The notes beneath the pieces were generated by a model, which was not told the DNA's origin, searched no databases, and was given only the letters and a program-made list of their open reading frames with translations. From assembly GCA_012931725.1 (NCBI GenBank), contig CM022948.1, positions 94,461,769 through 94,525,768 on the forward strand: DNA of 64,000 nucleotides. The letters run 5' to 3'. Made by a program: the position numbers and the translations under genes. Shown one piece after another: positions 1 through 11,932 of this stretch (position 1 is its first letter; each line of letters begins with the position of its first letter). This stretch comes from Litsea cubeba (lineage: Eukaryota > Streptophyta > Magnoliopsida > Laurales > Lauraceae).

Positions 1-619
1 AGGAAGGGTGATACTAGTAATAGTAAAGCTCTTAAAATTAATTGGAACTAATTTTTCGTTTTAGTGGAACTAATTTTTCATTTTAGTGTTGGCATCTAGA
101 GTATGGCTAATCAATATGACGACTATATTAAAATAACCAATCACCATCATCATCAAAGCCTTGTTTCAAATATATTGGGGGTCGGCTACACGAATTTTGT
201 TTCTCCATTGCTATATATGTTGAGCCAAATCCTCAGGCAAGTTACACTTTTTCGTATCAAAATAATCAATATGATGACCATATTTTAAAATACATGGGCA
301 ACGCACTTGCATTTTACTAATGTGTTTGTGTAATGAAATATTATCACATTCCACCTTTCACGCTTAAAATATATTTGAGTGCAGCTTATTATTCCTAAAT
401 TTGGGGTGTGTGGGAGAGATATAACTTGATTATAACTTCATCAAGAGGCTCAGAAAATACGATAGACTGCTCATACGAACCGAACTCGTGCTGAGTTATC
501 ATTTGAATATTATTTGATATATATATGAGTCTATATCTCATCATCACCTCACCAATCTTTGTTGGACCCCACCCATCAAATGGAAGGCAAAGATGGCTTA
601 AAAGTGGAACCTACATGTC

Positions 620-620
<1 letters not shown>

Positions 621-670
<50 letters not shown>
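621..670. repeat. (GA)25 microsatellite at exon 2 donor of NPF gene
   Basis: Perfect GA/CT dinucleotide run. On the coding (minus) strand the splice donor GTG is followed directly by the CT run, so intron 2 starts as GTGCTCTCTC. Confidence 0.95.
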
Positions 671-671
<1 letters not shown>

Positions 672-673
672 AC

Positions 674-1763
674 CAGAAATTCGACAGGGCCAAAGATGAG
701 GATAGTTTTAAAGCGAGTCATGTATGAATCTGAGAGGAATCCACCAAGCAATGCGAATGCGAAGGATATGCCGACGAAGTTAGTGACGTTGGTGGAAGCA
801 GTTCCAACACCCATATGCATCACTTTCTGTAGATATGTTACCACGTTGATCATCGTCGACGCAAACGATATGGTCAACGCCACCACCGGGGCTGCAATAT
901 TCACAAAAATACATAGCCCATATCAGACTCAATATCTCCTTTTTTTCTCACTCAACCAATCATGACCACTAAATCGATGGGCCACATCTTGTTTGGATGC
1001 AAATATCAAAATCACAGCATTCATTCTTGTTTGGATGCAAATCTCAAAACCACTTACTATCTATTTTATTTATCTATATCTACAATAATTCTTCTATCAT
1101 TTACCATCAAACCAAACAAATTTCAAATTTCCTTACTACACAAAAGTTGGAAGTGTTGGGTCCGTGGGCTTGGGTTTGGCTCATTTTGTAGGTCCAACCC
1201 ATTTGTATTAGGGTTAAGGGGTAATTTAGTCTTTGTTAACACTATATATTATCTCCATAGGTTGTAACCCTAAAGTGGGGGAAAAATCTCTAATTAGTAG
1301 GGAAGAAGAAGTGCAAAGAAGAGGAAGAAGATGTAGACTCTTTTGCAGTGGTGTTTCGTACACCACATGAGAGAGTGAGTGAGGTTTTGAGTGAACTGGG
1401 ATTAAAAATATGAGAGAAATCTCATATGTTGTATACCTCCTCTTGCATCTCCTCTGTACTGAATTACTTTGTTATCTTCTTCCGTGGACGTAACTCTAAA
1501 TGGGTGAACCACATAAACCCTTTTTGTCTCTTCTTGTGGGTGAATTGATTGCATGTGTTCATGCATAGTTACATGTAGACTATGATCACTCGTATTTCCG
1601 CTGCTGCGCCACTTATCTGAATAAGTGGTATCACAACCCACCACCGCGCTTCCGCACAACAGGAAGTGGGTAGAAATCTCGAACAGCAATGAATTTCCAC
1701 TGTGCCCCACTTTATTTAAGGTCTGGATCTATTGTCATGTGCACCCCAGATGCCATTTACTAA

Positions 1764-1857
<94 letters not shown>

Positions 1858-1967
1858 GTATGAAGCTTTCACTTACCATAAATAAAGCTTGCAGCTCTAG
1901 TTCCTCCATGCCTCTTTGGGTTGATAGTTTTGCCCTTCCAATCCACGAAGCTGCTTTCAACTGCCAT
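674..1967 (-). CDS. NPF (NRT1/PTR) family transporter, exons 1-2, partial
   Basis: Two exons on the minus strand. Exon 1 is 1967-1877 (ATG in an ACCATGG context) and encodes a start like MAVESSFVDWKGKTINPKR, ending at a GTAAGT donor. Exon 2 is 891-674, after a TATTGCAG acceptor. It joins in phase (1 nt + 2 nt) and ends in phase 0 at a GTGCTC donor. Exon 2 is 218 nt, which I recall as common for NPF second exons. It carries family-typical segments: NVVTYLQKVMHMG, TNFVGISFAFALLGGFLSDS and RFKTILIFGPVEFL. NPF proteins are proton-coupled plasma- or vacuolar-membrane carriers of nitrate, peptides or hormones with 12 helices; only about the first 103 residues lie here. The remaining exons should be left of position 1. 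Both introns carry long CT runs on the coding strand. Subfamily (NPF4-like or other) and substrate cannot be decided. It could be a broken copy, but both exons are open and splice correctly. Confidence 0.82.
1770..1854. repeat. (CT)n microsatellite in NPF intron 1
   Basis: About 85 bp of uninterrupted CT on the plus strand, so GA on the coding strand. It lies 22 bp inside intron 1 from the exon 1 donor. Confidence 0.95.
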
Positions 1968-2016
1968 GGTGTTCTGGATGTTCGCGCCTTCTTGCAAATG
2001 ATCAGTGCTTCAGAGT

Positions 2017-2025
2017 GATTTATAG
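2017..2025 (-). promoter_or_regulatory. TATA-like box of the NPF gene
   Basis: Minus strand reads CTATAAATC about 50 bp upstream of the NPF start codon. This would give a very short 5' leader. Position fits a TATA box; no experimental support. Confidence 0.45.
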
Positions 2026-2029
2026 CCAC

Positions 2030-4030
2030 ATGGGTCTTGGTAAAGAGAAGACAAAACTGTACCTACAAGATTTTTATTCTTGCAAGTTGCAAGTCATCTG
2101 TGATTCTACTCTGTTAAAATGTGGCTAACAAAGTACACAAATTTCTACCAAAAAAAAAAGTACAAAAACACAGTACTCTTCAAGTAGGTCTGGACTATGG
2201 ACGATGTTGGTCGAAACCCCAGCAGATTTTGATCAGAAAATCAAAGCCATTCGGTGGAACTTTTTTTGACTATTTTCTTAGCCACCGTTGATTTCTTGCT
2301 ATTGAAATTCTTGGGATATGGCCCATACAGAAGGACATGTTGGGTGATGTTTCACATCTTATTCATCTCTCACTGTGTAAGGAATTAAGAGGGGGCTAAC
2401 ATCGTAATCCTGGCCTACTTCTTTATTGAAAAATATGCAATTTTGTTTGAACATTTTTACTTCCTTTCGTAAAAGTCGGCCTATCCCACAGGTCTTTATC
2501 TTCTTCTGTTTTGTCTTTGTCTGTTGACTTTTCTCTCTCTCTTCCACACCCAAACAAAACACACGATGCTAAAATATTCAAATGGCAGCTGCAAATATAC
2601 AATCCAGCAGAAAGAAGCTCACATAGGTACAACAGAGTTAGGAAGCGACAAAACATAACAATCGACCCAAAATAAAACTCAACCTAGGTCCTTGGCTGTT
2701 TTTTATGGTAAAAAGGTCCAAGGCTGTTGGTGTTAGCTGCCTTTGGTCTTGCTTCATACATTCATAAATCCTCAAGATTCAGTTTTGCTCAAATTAATCC
2801 ACTTTTTATTAAGCCCCCTTTTCTGTCTCTCTTTACTTTTACAGAGGGCCCACATTTGAGAAATCCAAGCCATTCACTCTAATATACCACAACATCTGTT
2901 ACTATACTTGGTTCATCCCTTTGCGTGGCCCCCCAAATGACTAACTTAAGAGGATCCAGACTCACGGCAATGCTAGAAGATGATTGACCCACCATTTGTC
3001 ACAATAGACACGGGTCATTTTTTCCCCTGTTCATGGATGATCAGGAAACAATTTTTATTTTATTTTTTTATAATCCAGGATATCTCCCGCCCAACCCGAT
3101 TCAGGAGTCTTTGGCTTTGAGTCCGAGAGACACTCGATTCTGAACAGCCGAGAACTAATGAGCATATGCAAACCCTTCGATCCACATGCACCATGTAAAA
3201 CTATTGGAGGTGGCCAACGGAGGGGGCCAAGAACCATGATTGGGCCACCTCCATTGGACAATCATGACAGCCGGCCTGATAGTCCAATTCTCAAACCCAA
3301 TTAATTTGATGATCGGTCAATTCAATAGGGTAATTTAATGATTATATCCTCAAATTTAACTTCAGTAGGATTCCGTTCAACCGTAAGATTGAATGCAAGA
3401 AAAACCGTGATTTGCACAATATTATGCTTTATTAATCCTTTGCATTAATTATATTATCAATCATGTTTTAGTCCTACAGTGGGCTCAAAATTAAAGTAAA
3501 ACTTGAGGATATGCTACTAGAAGGGATTGCATTCAATTTTAATGATTCGCGCCGTCAATAGCTGGGCCCCGCGATGAGTTTATCACATCCCATTCACGGG
3601 AAAAATGTAAGGGACCACTCAGGGAGTGTATTTAGTTCTCTATGATTGAAGGCCACTTGGGACCCAAATGCAAAACAAGGAGGTGGGTGAAGACTAAAGA
3701 TTCAACCACACAGACGGCTATATTTAATTGTTATGACATAATATCATTGCCTTTTAAAATTGTTACTACGTTTGTGAGGCTGTTTTTGTGGCTATGGATC
3801 TAAAGGGGTTAATTCACCTACCTAGATATGAGAATATTTGTGCATAAAATTTCATCCCTATCAAACTTATATCTATCATTTGATGACTATATGATAGAAA
3901 AATGGGCACTTTCTAGATTATTAGGTCTGGTCTCCAATATCGGTCTGATGTATCAAACTTATCTCTACCATGGAACCTGTTCATGCCCCCTGTAATATAA
4001 TGTTTGTTTTCTATAGTTGGTATACTTAAT
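2030..4030. other. Spacer, no gene recognised
   Basis: AT-rich intergenic DNA upstream of the NPF gene. Short open frames on both strands have no recognisable protein family. No clear element ends were seen. Confidence 0.6.
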
Positions 4031-4040
4031 CCCATAGTTT

Positions 4041-4175
4041 TTTTTTTTTTTTTTTTTAACAAAAGATGAAGAGCTTTTTATTTCATCATCAAATGTGCAT
4101 CAACAAGTACATTCTGTTTAATAAAATCAGGAATAGAAAACCACTAAACTGATAGTACCTCTATACTATCAGTAA
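4041..4175 (-). mobile_element. 5'-truncated LINE (L1-type) tail
   Basis: A poly-T tract (poly-A on the minus strand) starts the insert. It is followed by a typical plant LINE 3' end with an AATAAA-like signal (GATGAAATAAAAAGC on the minus strand). The direct repeat CCCATAGTTT flanks it at 4031-4040 and 4176-4185, a 10-bp target-site duplication. No coding part remains. Confidence 0.65.
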
Positions 4176-4185
4176 CCCATAGTTT

Positions 4186-5431
4186 AAAGTTGAAAGATTA
4201 ACCACTTGAGAGAGATTTCATTTTATCATGGCTCTGTCTTGCCTTTCCCTCTCTCCACTCAACCAATGGCTCTGTCTTGCCTTCCCCTCTCTCCACTCAA
4301 CCATATGCTCAGACTACTATCAATTTGTGTTAAGACTTAAGAGTAACAGGAGAGAACAAGAAGCATTATCGACCGTTAGCTGTCAAGAAAAGCTGCACAT
4401 ATCACCAACCTTCTAATCATGGCCGTCCAAGCTAAGTAGGTTCATATAACTATTATTTCATGATCTCATGTCCCTGAACTTGTTTATATCCATATGCGGC
4501 AATTGCTTATATATTGTCCTTAAATATCTTCTTATCTGTTTGTTTTATATGTACTTAAATCGTGTTTCTGAACCTTGCAATTCTACCCAACTTGCATAAA
4601 AATCATAGAAGGGATATTAGGCCTTAGTGATCCTCAACCAAATTCGAAAGCTGTATCCAAATGGCTGTGAGACCTGAACAATTATAAAAATCTCAAATTT
4701 CCGTAGGAATTGTGAATTATTGGTGGATTGATCAAAATGCAGATGATCTCCACATAATTTGTGAATGCGATGAAATACAGATAACCATTAGGAGGTAAGT
4801 TGAATACTCATAATTAATCTCTTCTGCTGTTCTAACTTTGAGCAAATTTTCATTGGAGCTACTATTTTCATCCCATTTATTTCGAACCCATCAGTTTTTG
4901 GTCTAAGGTTTGGCCTTAGAGTACTTAAAATGGCCAGCAGCTTTTCAGCTAAAGCCCATCAAGGGATTGTTCTGGCGTAATATTAATCCCACAAGACCTC
5001 TTTAAATTTTTTAGGCCCATGGGATACCCTGTAGCTTTTTTTTTTTCCCCTGTAGCTTTGGCTTCTTCTAGGAAAACCTACTTAATCCAGCCTATGACTT
5101 GGTCCATCTGGAATAACTTAAACTTCACATATCATTAACATCATAGTTCATTTGAATCAGAAGGAAGAAAGAATCAAAGCATGTGCTTCCAATCTGTCAT
5201 GACAAATAAGCCAAAGTTGGCAAAGAAAGTTGGTTATCTTAGATTATGATAATGAATGGTCGCTTCCCATTTGCTCCCATGGATTTAATTCCTAAGAATT
5301 CTAGGAAATGTATTCTTATCAAAGTAGCTGAAATTGAAGACACAAAGGTGAATGTCCACAAATGGCAATCAAGTAACCTCCTTTTTGGTGGAAAATGTAC
5401 CAACCAATAACCATCACCCTAGTAAATGAAA
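4186..5431. other. Spacer, no gene recognised
   Basis: AT-rich DNA. A 36-bp near-duplicate at 4228-4300 repeats 'atggctctgtcttgcctt'-like text twice. Nothing else could be supported. Confidence 0.5.
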
Positions 5432-5439
5432 TCCTATGA

Positions 5440-5577
5440 GGGAATCACAAGAGTATAGCAGTGGTAAGCACACTCGTTCCCATAGCTCCACCCAAGGATC
5501 GATCCCTGGGTGGGCAGGTTTCTTCCACTGTTCCTGGCCACTAGGCCAACTAGCAAAAAATAATAATTATAAATAAG
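5440..5577 (+). mobile_element. tRNA-derived SINE, copy 1
   Basis: The body contains a tRNA-like A box (AGTGGTAAGCACAC) and B box (GGATCGATCCC) and ends in an A-rich tail. TCCTATGA flanks it at 5432-5439 and 5578-5585. It shares the core CCCATAGCTCCACCCA and the start GGAATCACAAG with the copy at 36866-36984, so the two define one family. tRNA-derived SINEs are transcribed by RNA polymerase III and mobilised by LINE proteins. Confidence 0.72.
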
Positions 5578-5585
5578 TCCTATGA

Positions 5586-7732
5586 AACTATGTATCCCAT
5601 CTATATCACCTTATTTTCTTCAACCCTCACTTCTTTAATTTTCCTTTCTTGAACGCATTTTATCATGATTTCCTATAAACTCTTCAATATGGACAAATGG
5701 GCCTTTAAAGATTTATTTTTATTTGAATGCAGCATCTAGAAATGTCCTAGACAGCACGCAGGCACAAATGAATGGAATTAATTAAGACATCAATTGACAC
5801 TAGTATAAAACACTGCTATAAAACGCGCTATATATTACAAGATTATCAGTGCAAATGTGAGATATTTTAAAATAATATAATAAATGGCAGCAGGGTTCAC
5901 TTGTGATTGATAGATTGATTGTATATAACATGAATATGTTTAACTTATGCATTAAATCATTGTGTAAATCCTAAAAGCTTGAGTATTTTTACTTTTATGT
6001 CTTTAGTTTGGAGGCAACATGATATCAAGCTCCATGAAAGTTTTTGGTTGATCAGCATCATCCTAAGGTAAAATGAAAAGTTATCCTCAGCTGTAGTTAA
6101 GCTGTTTAGTTTGTACCTGCATGTGAGTTTTGAGTTCTCCATCATCATCATCATATCCTTGTTCCAACTATGTTGGGGAGTTTCAGTTCTCCATGTAGTG
6201 AAAACAAAAGGGTATAATGAGAAGTCATTAATAGGAAAAGATGTTATTGTCATAATAGAAACAAGTGAAGAAAGATGTCAATACAGGTAAAAGGAATGCT
6301 GTTACCTCTATTGTAGTAACTGTTGGACTTGGAGGTATATATATGTTTGAGAAGGGGACAAATGCTCAACAGATATGTTAAGGGATTTATAAAGTACACC
6401 ATTCTCACAAAAGTAACAAAGCATATCTCTGATATTTGAGACATTGATCAGACTGTAGTTTGTTGGATGTGTACAATAATATAATACCGCTACCAGGCGA
6501 AAGAGCTGAAAGGTAAAAGATTTTCAAAAAATAAAACTACATGAGGGCTACACAAGCACCAAGCAAAACATCCAAAACCAGAAGTGTGGAAAAGCACCAA
6601 AGGAAAACAAACAGGAATGAAAACATAACATAGCATATTAGTTATAAATTCATGTGGAACAGTGGAAGTGATTTTAATAAGAACAAGCTTGACTCTTTTC
6701 CTTAAATGGTTCTGCTTAAATTAATTTATAAGGATGCAGAATTGTGCGATAAAGAGGAAAATTATAATGATTTTCAGTGCAACATACAGTTACGTTGTTT
6801 GGTGCAACTTATTTTTTTTATTTTGAAAAAAAGAAAAAAAAATAAATGGAATTTCCTCCATAGAAAGGATTTCAATTTCTTATGGGAGGGGTAGGAAAGC
6901 AATACGCCTCTCTGCCATGGAAATAGAAATCCACGGAGCACAGAATCGTCTCATTGCACAAACAAGTCCAGGAAGGAGAGCATTGGGCAGAAACAAGTGA
7001 AATTTGACTAGCAACCAAGGATATTGAAAAGTTTCTGAACTCCCTATATTAGCAACCACACAAGGGTTTCTTTTATCCAAACATTTAAAGATTCCACTCT
7101 TTCCAAATTGCTATGGAATATTAGCACCCATAAGTCCTTGGGACATATCTATATCCATTAAGAAGAGTTATCAATGGCCATGGATGTTCCTTGGGTCTGC
7201 AAATATAAAGAATGAGTAAGAGACAGAGATGCAGCAAACTAAACAAATAATTAAGGACCCAGTAATTCCTCTAATAAGACCAATTTAGTGTCTCGTTGTG
7301 GGGTTTAAAAAGTGGTGATCATGAAGAAAAGTCTGGCACTAAAGGCCTAAGTATCTTTTCCATCATTTGATTTAATGGGCTATTTATTATAGCATTTTTG
7401 TCCTCCTAAAGTCAGACCATAAGACTTGTATGTTAATAATTTTATGCCTTCAAAGTCATTTCTACTTTGGATCAGTTGTCAATCAAGAGGTCATGAAAAA
7501 TCAGGTCAACCATTAAAATGAACAGTCCAAATGCTTCCTTGAACTCTGAAGTCACTTTCAGGCATCAGGATATCTAAAATGTTAATTACTACTGTGTTTC
7601 TTGTATTCTATCTCTGTCAAAATTCTGTGCAAATGCATTTTCACCTGCTGCCTTTGATAATCAATATTGGCAAGGTAATTTTGTGCATGTTAACATATTG
7701 TCAGTCCAAAGCTCAATTTCGATACAGAGAAC
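5586..7732. other. Spacer, no gene recognised
   Basis: AT-rich intergenic DNA up to the copia 5' LTR. No exon-like, RNA or element-end signal was convincing. Confidence 0.5.
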
Positions 7733-8038
7733 TGTAGAAGTGTGCCATCAAGACAAGTTCACATGACCCAGGTCCATGACCTAGGCCTATCAGAAACAAG
7801 ATAAAATCATATATTTGATGGTTAAGGAAGAGATCTCTCTCCACATGGGTCAATGTTATAGTTACCAATTTAGGAGATTTTGTACAGCTGCTCTTGGATA
7901 GTAGATTAATTGTAATTACTCTGTAATCCATCTATTGTAGCCTTTGATTGGAAAATGCTGATTTAAAAATCAAGGTCGATCCCAAAGGGATGCAGACCCT
8001 TCACTGCATCATATCTCTCTTCTTTGACCCTTATATCA
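7733..8038 (+). repeat. 5' LTR of the copia element
   Basis: Starts TGTAGAAGTGTGCC and ends TATATCA directly before the PBS. It aligns by eye with 15079-15383 over most of its length, for example GACCCAGGTCCATGACCTAG in both. Confidence 0.88.
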
Positions 8039-8050
8039 TGGTATCAGAGC
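8039..8050 (+). other. Primer-binding site for tRNA-iMet
   Basis: TGGTATCAGAGC directly after the 5' LTR is complementary to the 3' end (with CCA) of plant initiator tRNA-Met, the usual copia primer. A gene for that tRNA lies at 50224-50295. Confidence 0.93.
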
Positions 8051-8053
8051 ACT

Positions 8054-8792
8054 GATTGAAAGGGTTTTTTTTTTTTTTTTTTGGATAGGCTGCATCATAC
8101 CTCTGGTATGGGGTTCTTGTTGGAAGCCTTGCACAGGCGTAGCGGCCAGTGGCCAAAATGCTATGTAGCAAGTGATACATAGTGGTTGTGGCGATACGTA
8201 GCGTTATAGTAGTATCAATTTTTTAAGTGGTCGCAAATATTTGAATCTTGTGTTTGTTTAGTAATTTGGAACCATGTAAAGTTAGAGATAACTTTAGGAA
8301 AGGCTATTGAGGAGATAAATAGGAAAAACAGTGTTTTAAATTGAAATTGCTTGGCTCTACTAGATTTTAGACCGCAGCACTACTATTTTAAAAATAGCGT
8401 AGCGGCCTCCACCACTACTATCGATAGCTATATAGCTATCACCGCTATTTTGAACCATGCTTGGGACTGTTCCAAGTGGGCTCTGGTTACTTCGCTTGCT
8501 CAAAACTTATCTTAGTGCATCAATATCCTTGGGTTTCGGATTTGTTTATTTCAAAGCCTCATTAGAGTGCTCTACAGACCTTGCACTTGTTAAGTAGTTA
8601 GTTTGTTGCACCTTTAGCGCCAAGGCATTTTGGGTGTATTGGTTAGCACCTTAAGATGGTATTAGAGCCAGCATGTCTCGGATTCGAATCCTTGCAGGGC
8701 AAAAAAAAGGGCCCCATGCCGTGTCGTGTGTGGGCCTTAGTTTGTCGCACCTTTAACGCCTAGGCATTTTGGGTGTATTGGTTAGCAACTTA
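8054..8792. mobile_element. Insertion in the copia leader, unclassified
   Basis: The 8-bp sequence AGAGCACT occurs directly after the PBS (8046-8053) and again at 8793-8800, after which leader-like sequence resumes. This suggests a 739-bp insertion with an 8-bp target duplication. The insert starts with a poly-T tract (about 8065-8083). Inside, 8147-8459 has TAGCG-rich ends that are roughly inverted (CAGTGGCCAAAAT versus CATGGTTCAAAAT on the other strand), as in hAT-type MITEs. Several nested pieces are likely. The 8-bp match could be chance. Confidence 0.42.
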
Positions 8793-8794
8793 AG
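8600..8794. repeat. 56-bp direct repeat around a tRNA-like segment
   Basis: 8600-8655 and 8739-8794 are 56-bp copies with only a few differences (both contain GGCATTTTGGGTGTATTGGT). The 83 bp between and next to them hold a B-box-like GGATTCGAATCC and an A-rich run. An A-box-like TTGGTTAGCACC lies at the end of copy 1. This may be a tRNA-derived SINE remnant or a local duplication. Confidence 0.5.
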
Positions 8795-9247
8795 AGCACT
8801 TGGCTTGACGGGGTTTTCTCTAGTTCTGTCAATTTCTCACTTCGTCTACATCTCGACTCAATATCCTATCCATTGCCAGCAAAGGAGGAATCCTCTTTTG
8901 GTGCATCTCGGCATCTTTTCTTCATGATGGGATCTCATCCCGTCATTACATCTTCATCTTGCCATCAACCCTTATATCAGATTTCTGCACTATTTGTCGA
9001 CTGTGCACCGTGTAGTGTCAATTGGTATTTCTTATGGGCCCTCGATCAGCCTCTCTCTCACTGGTTATTCTACAATTTCTGGAATTTTTTTGGCTATTAG
9101 AGGTGGGTCTTCTCATCCAATCTCTGGTTCAATAGTGCCTTGAAGCTATTTTCATCCAAGTGTAGAATTTCTCATCTGAGTTCAGATTTCCAGTTTTCTT
9201 GAATAATTAAGTAGACAACAGTAGTTTTTACCTGTTCTTCTTAAATC

Positions 9248-10180
9248 ATGAAGAAAAGTGAGATCATAACAGTCCAACTTAATGGGAAGAACTACATGGG
9301 ATGGGCCTTTCACCTTAAATATTTTGTGGAAGGAAAAGGACTGGGAGAGTACCTTGATGTGACTAACTTTAAAACCCACAGGTGAGAAATCCTTAGCAAC
9401 TTGGACTCAAAACAATGCAAAAGTGGTTACCTGGATCCTAAATTCAATTGAGTCTAATATTGCTCTTTCTCTGCAATCATTTTCAAAGGCCTCAGAAATG
9501 TGGAATCATTTGCAGAAACTATACCACCAAGTTAACAATGCTAGAAAAAACCCATCTAGAAACAGAATTGGCAAAGTATATACAAGGAGACAAGACAGTC
9601 CAGGACTACTATAATGGCTTTCTTACTTTGTGGAATGATTTAGATACCAAGGCGTTGAGTAATGTCCCAACAGAGTCCGTTTCATCTGTCATCAAGATAC
9701 AACAGAATTCTCATATTAGTCAATCCTTAATGAACCTCTGACCCGAATTTGAGTTAGTTCGGGCTGCCTTGATGAATATGGAGGTCACTCCAGATCTAGC
9801 TATTGTATCCAGGAGATTTAGAGAGAAGAAATACGACTCCAATCTCAGAACACTCTTAATGAGGAACCTAAGGCATTTGTTGCCCCTGCATCTGATACTA
9901 TGGCTCTTATTTCTACTAAAGAAAAGTAAGTCCAGTGCTTTGAATGCAAAGGTTTTGGACATGTGGCAAGAAATTGCAAAAAAAAGACCTTTTGCAATTA
10001 TGGTAAGACCTGGACATATCATTTCTGAATGCACTAGATGACCGCCTCGGAAGACTGACCAAGCCCCATGTCGTCCCACACAAAATCAAGTTGGTTTTCA
10101 AGCACACAGACTGCTGAGAATGAGACAGTTCATCTCATTCCAATTCTATGATGATGACTCCAGAGCAAATTCGAGACATG
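9248..10180 (+). pseudogene. copia gag (UBN2-type) with zinc knuckle, broken
   Basis: Starts MKKSEIITVQLNGKNYMGWA, typical of copia Gag N-termini (substrate-binding-like motif NGxNYxxW). It continues through segments such as MWNHLQKLYHQVNNA and QDYYNGFLTLWNDLDTKA across several frame changes, and reaches a CX2CX4HX4C zinc knuckle (CFECKGFGHVARNC) near 9935-9980. Gag forms the virus-like particle and binds element RNA. Frame breaks near 9380, 9540 and 9740 prevent translation. Confidence 0.85.
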
Positions 10181-10269
10181 ACTAATGCTTCTGTGATCTG
10201 TCGCATCACCTTTACTTCTATGGGTGTATTTGGTCAGTACAATTCTCTTGCCTTATTTACTTCTATATC

Positions 10270-10640
10270 ACCCTCTTCTTGGTTCATCGACTCAGCGGCC
10301 TCCAATCATATGACATATGTGGAACAAATATCAGAGACACAAAACCTTATACCGGAAATGAGCAAATCATTGCAGGCAATGGCCAACAATTGTCTATTTC
10401 CGATATTGGGTTGATTGCTCTTGCGACTCCCCGGAACCAATCTCTTTCTCTATCCAATGTTTATTTTGTTCCACATTTATCTGCAAACTTGCTTTCTATT
10501 GGTCAAGTAGTTGATGACGGATATTCAATTCATTTTACCTCTTTTAGTTGTATTATACATGACCAGCTAACTGGGAACGTAATTGGACAGGGAGTAAATG
10601 TGGGCAGATGTTTTTGCTGGACGTCGGACTAAGATCTTTC
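10270..10640 (+). pseudogene. copia aspartic protease region
   Basis: SWFIDSAASNHMT is the copia protease active-site region; the usual D-S/T-G reads D-S-A. Downstream LSNVYFVPHLSANLLSIGQ is the conserved segment that follows it in copia polyproteins. A frame shift near 10400 joins the two parts in different frames. Confidence 0.85.
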
Positions 10641-10659
10641 TTTGCTTCTTCTAGATCTT

Positions 10660-11873
10660 TGAATAATTTGTGGACCATTTGGCATCGACGCCTTGGTCAT
10701 TTGAATAATGTGGTTGTTTGGAACCTTCAGTGAATAAGAATATGCTTCTACTTCCTTAAAACCTCAATGTGTTTCATGTTAGTGAAGCAAAAGTCATGTT
10801 TTGCCCTTTTCTATTCATTATTCAAGAGTCACTGCTTCCTTTGATATGATATGCTCCAATGTTAGGGGGATTGCACCTCAGTTCATTAGACTAGGTTATA
10901 AATACTTAGTCACATTCATTGATGATCACTTGCATTTTACATGGATTTATTTTTCCTTCATTTTAAATCTGAAGTTTTGTCCACTTTTAAGAAATTTTAT
11001 AACTTGGTGCAAACCCAGTTTAGTAAAACATCAAAGTCTTTCGATCAGATTTTGGGGGATAATATCTCTCTGCGGATTTTAACGCCTTTCTATCTGACAA
11101 AGATATCTGTTATGCGCACACTTCTTCTTTCACCCTATTTTCTTAAAGAGTAAAAGAAGATTTGTAGGTTCACTTTGGGGGAACCTTGACCCTCCAATAA
11201 CTTAACAAGAAGTTGCTAGAAGATGGGATCTCTCTTTCATCAATCAATGTCATCTTTAAATACAAGATACATGCATTTATAACTACCACAATTTGAATCA
11301 CTCTCTATAACTAGTACCACAACTTCATCCACTACTTACATTCCTACAAATAACTGCACCCATTACTCACACTCCTACAAATATGAAAACTACTACTACT
11401 CATAGACAAACCAACTAACTCCCCATGACTCACTACTTTCCCCATGACTCATGCAAGAACAACTACCCATACCTCATGGGTTAGTCATCATAACTCTCCT
11501 ACTGCCATATGGCCCCCACATAGGAATGATCATGCCTGTGTACTGTAGCCACATCAGTATCGTTCATCAAAAATCATGCCCCCACACTCCACGACAAAAT
11601 GGGATGGCGGAGAGGAAAAATAGACATATTCTTCAAACTGCAAGGGCATCCATTACTTATTGAATCAAAGGTTCCTTCTACCTTTAGGTGCGAAGCAGTT
11701 CATACTGCTATTCACTTAATTAATCGACTTCCAACCCTCATTTTAAACAACATATCTCCATTTAAATCACTATTTAATTATCCACCTCATTCTCACGTAC
11801 GCACTTTTGGCTATCTCTGTTTCGTTCATCTTCCTTCTTTAAAAAAGAACCAAGATTTCACAACAAGAAGCTA
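10660..11873 (+). pseudogene. copia integrase, split by a solo LTR
   Basis: The HHCC zinc region is seen as WHRRLGHLNN near 10680. The catalytic core begins around YKYLVTFIDDHLHFTWIYF (10895-10955) and resumes after the insert at 11562 with VHQKSCPHTPRQNGMAERKN, holding the conserved glutamate region of the DDE triad. The C-terminal FGYLCFVHLP motif follows near 11800. The 449-bp insert at 11108-11556 sits between a residue stretch like FLSDKDI and VHQKSC. Frame shifts are present in both parts. Confidence 0.88.
11108..11556 (-). mobile_element. Solo LTR inserted in the copia integrase
   Basis: 449 bp with TG...CA ends (TGTTATGCG at left, CCACATCA at right), flanked by ATATC (11103-11107) and GTATC (11557-11561), a 5-bp target duplication with one change. 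On the minus strand it contains a TATA-like GTTATAAATGCATG followed by a pyrimidine/purine-rich part, which fits LTR sense on the minus strand. No internal domains, so it is a solo LTR from a different family than the host element. Confidence 0.7.
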
Positions 11874-11932
11874 AATGTGTATTTTTGGACTATAGTGATG
11901 AACATAAGGGTTTCCACTGTTATGTTGTTGAG

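Noticed and set aside
525..965. Plus-strand frame with RE repeats
   Set aside because: Antisense of the NPF exon 2 plus the GA microsatellite.
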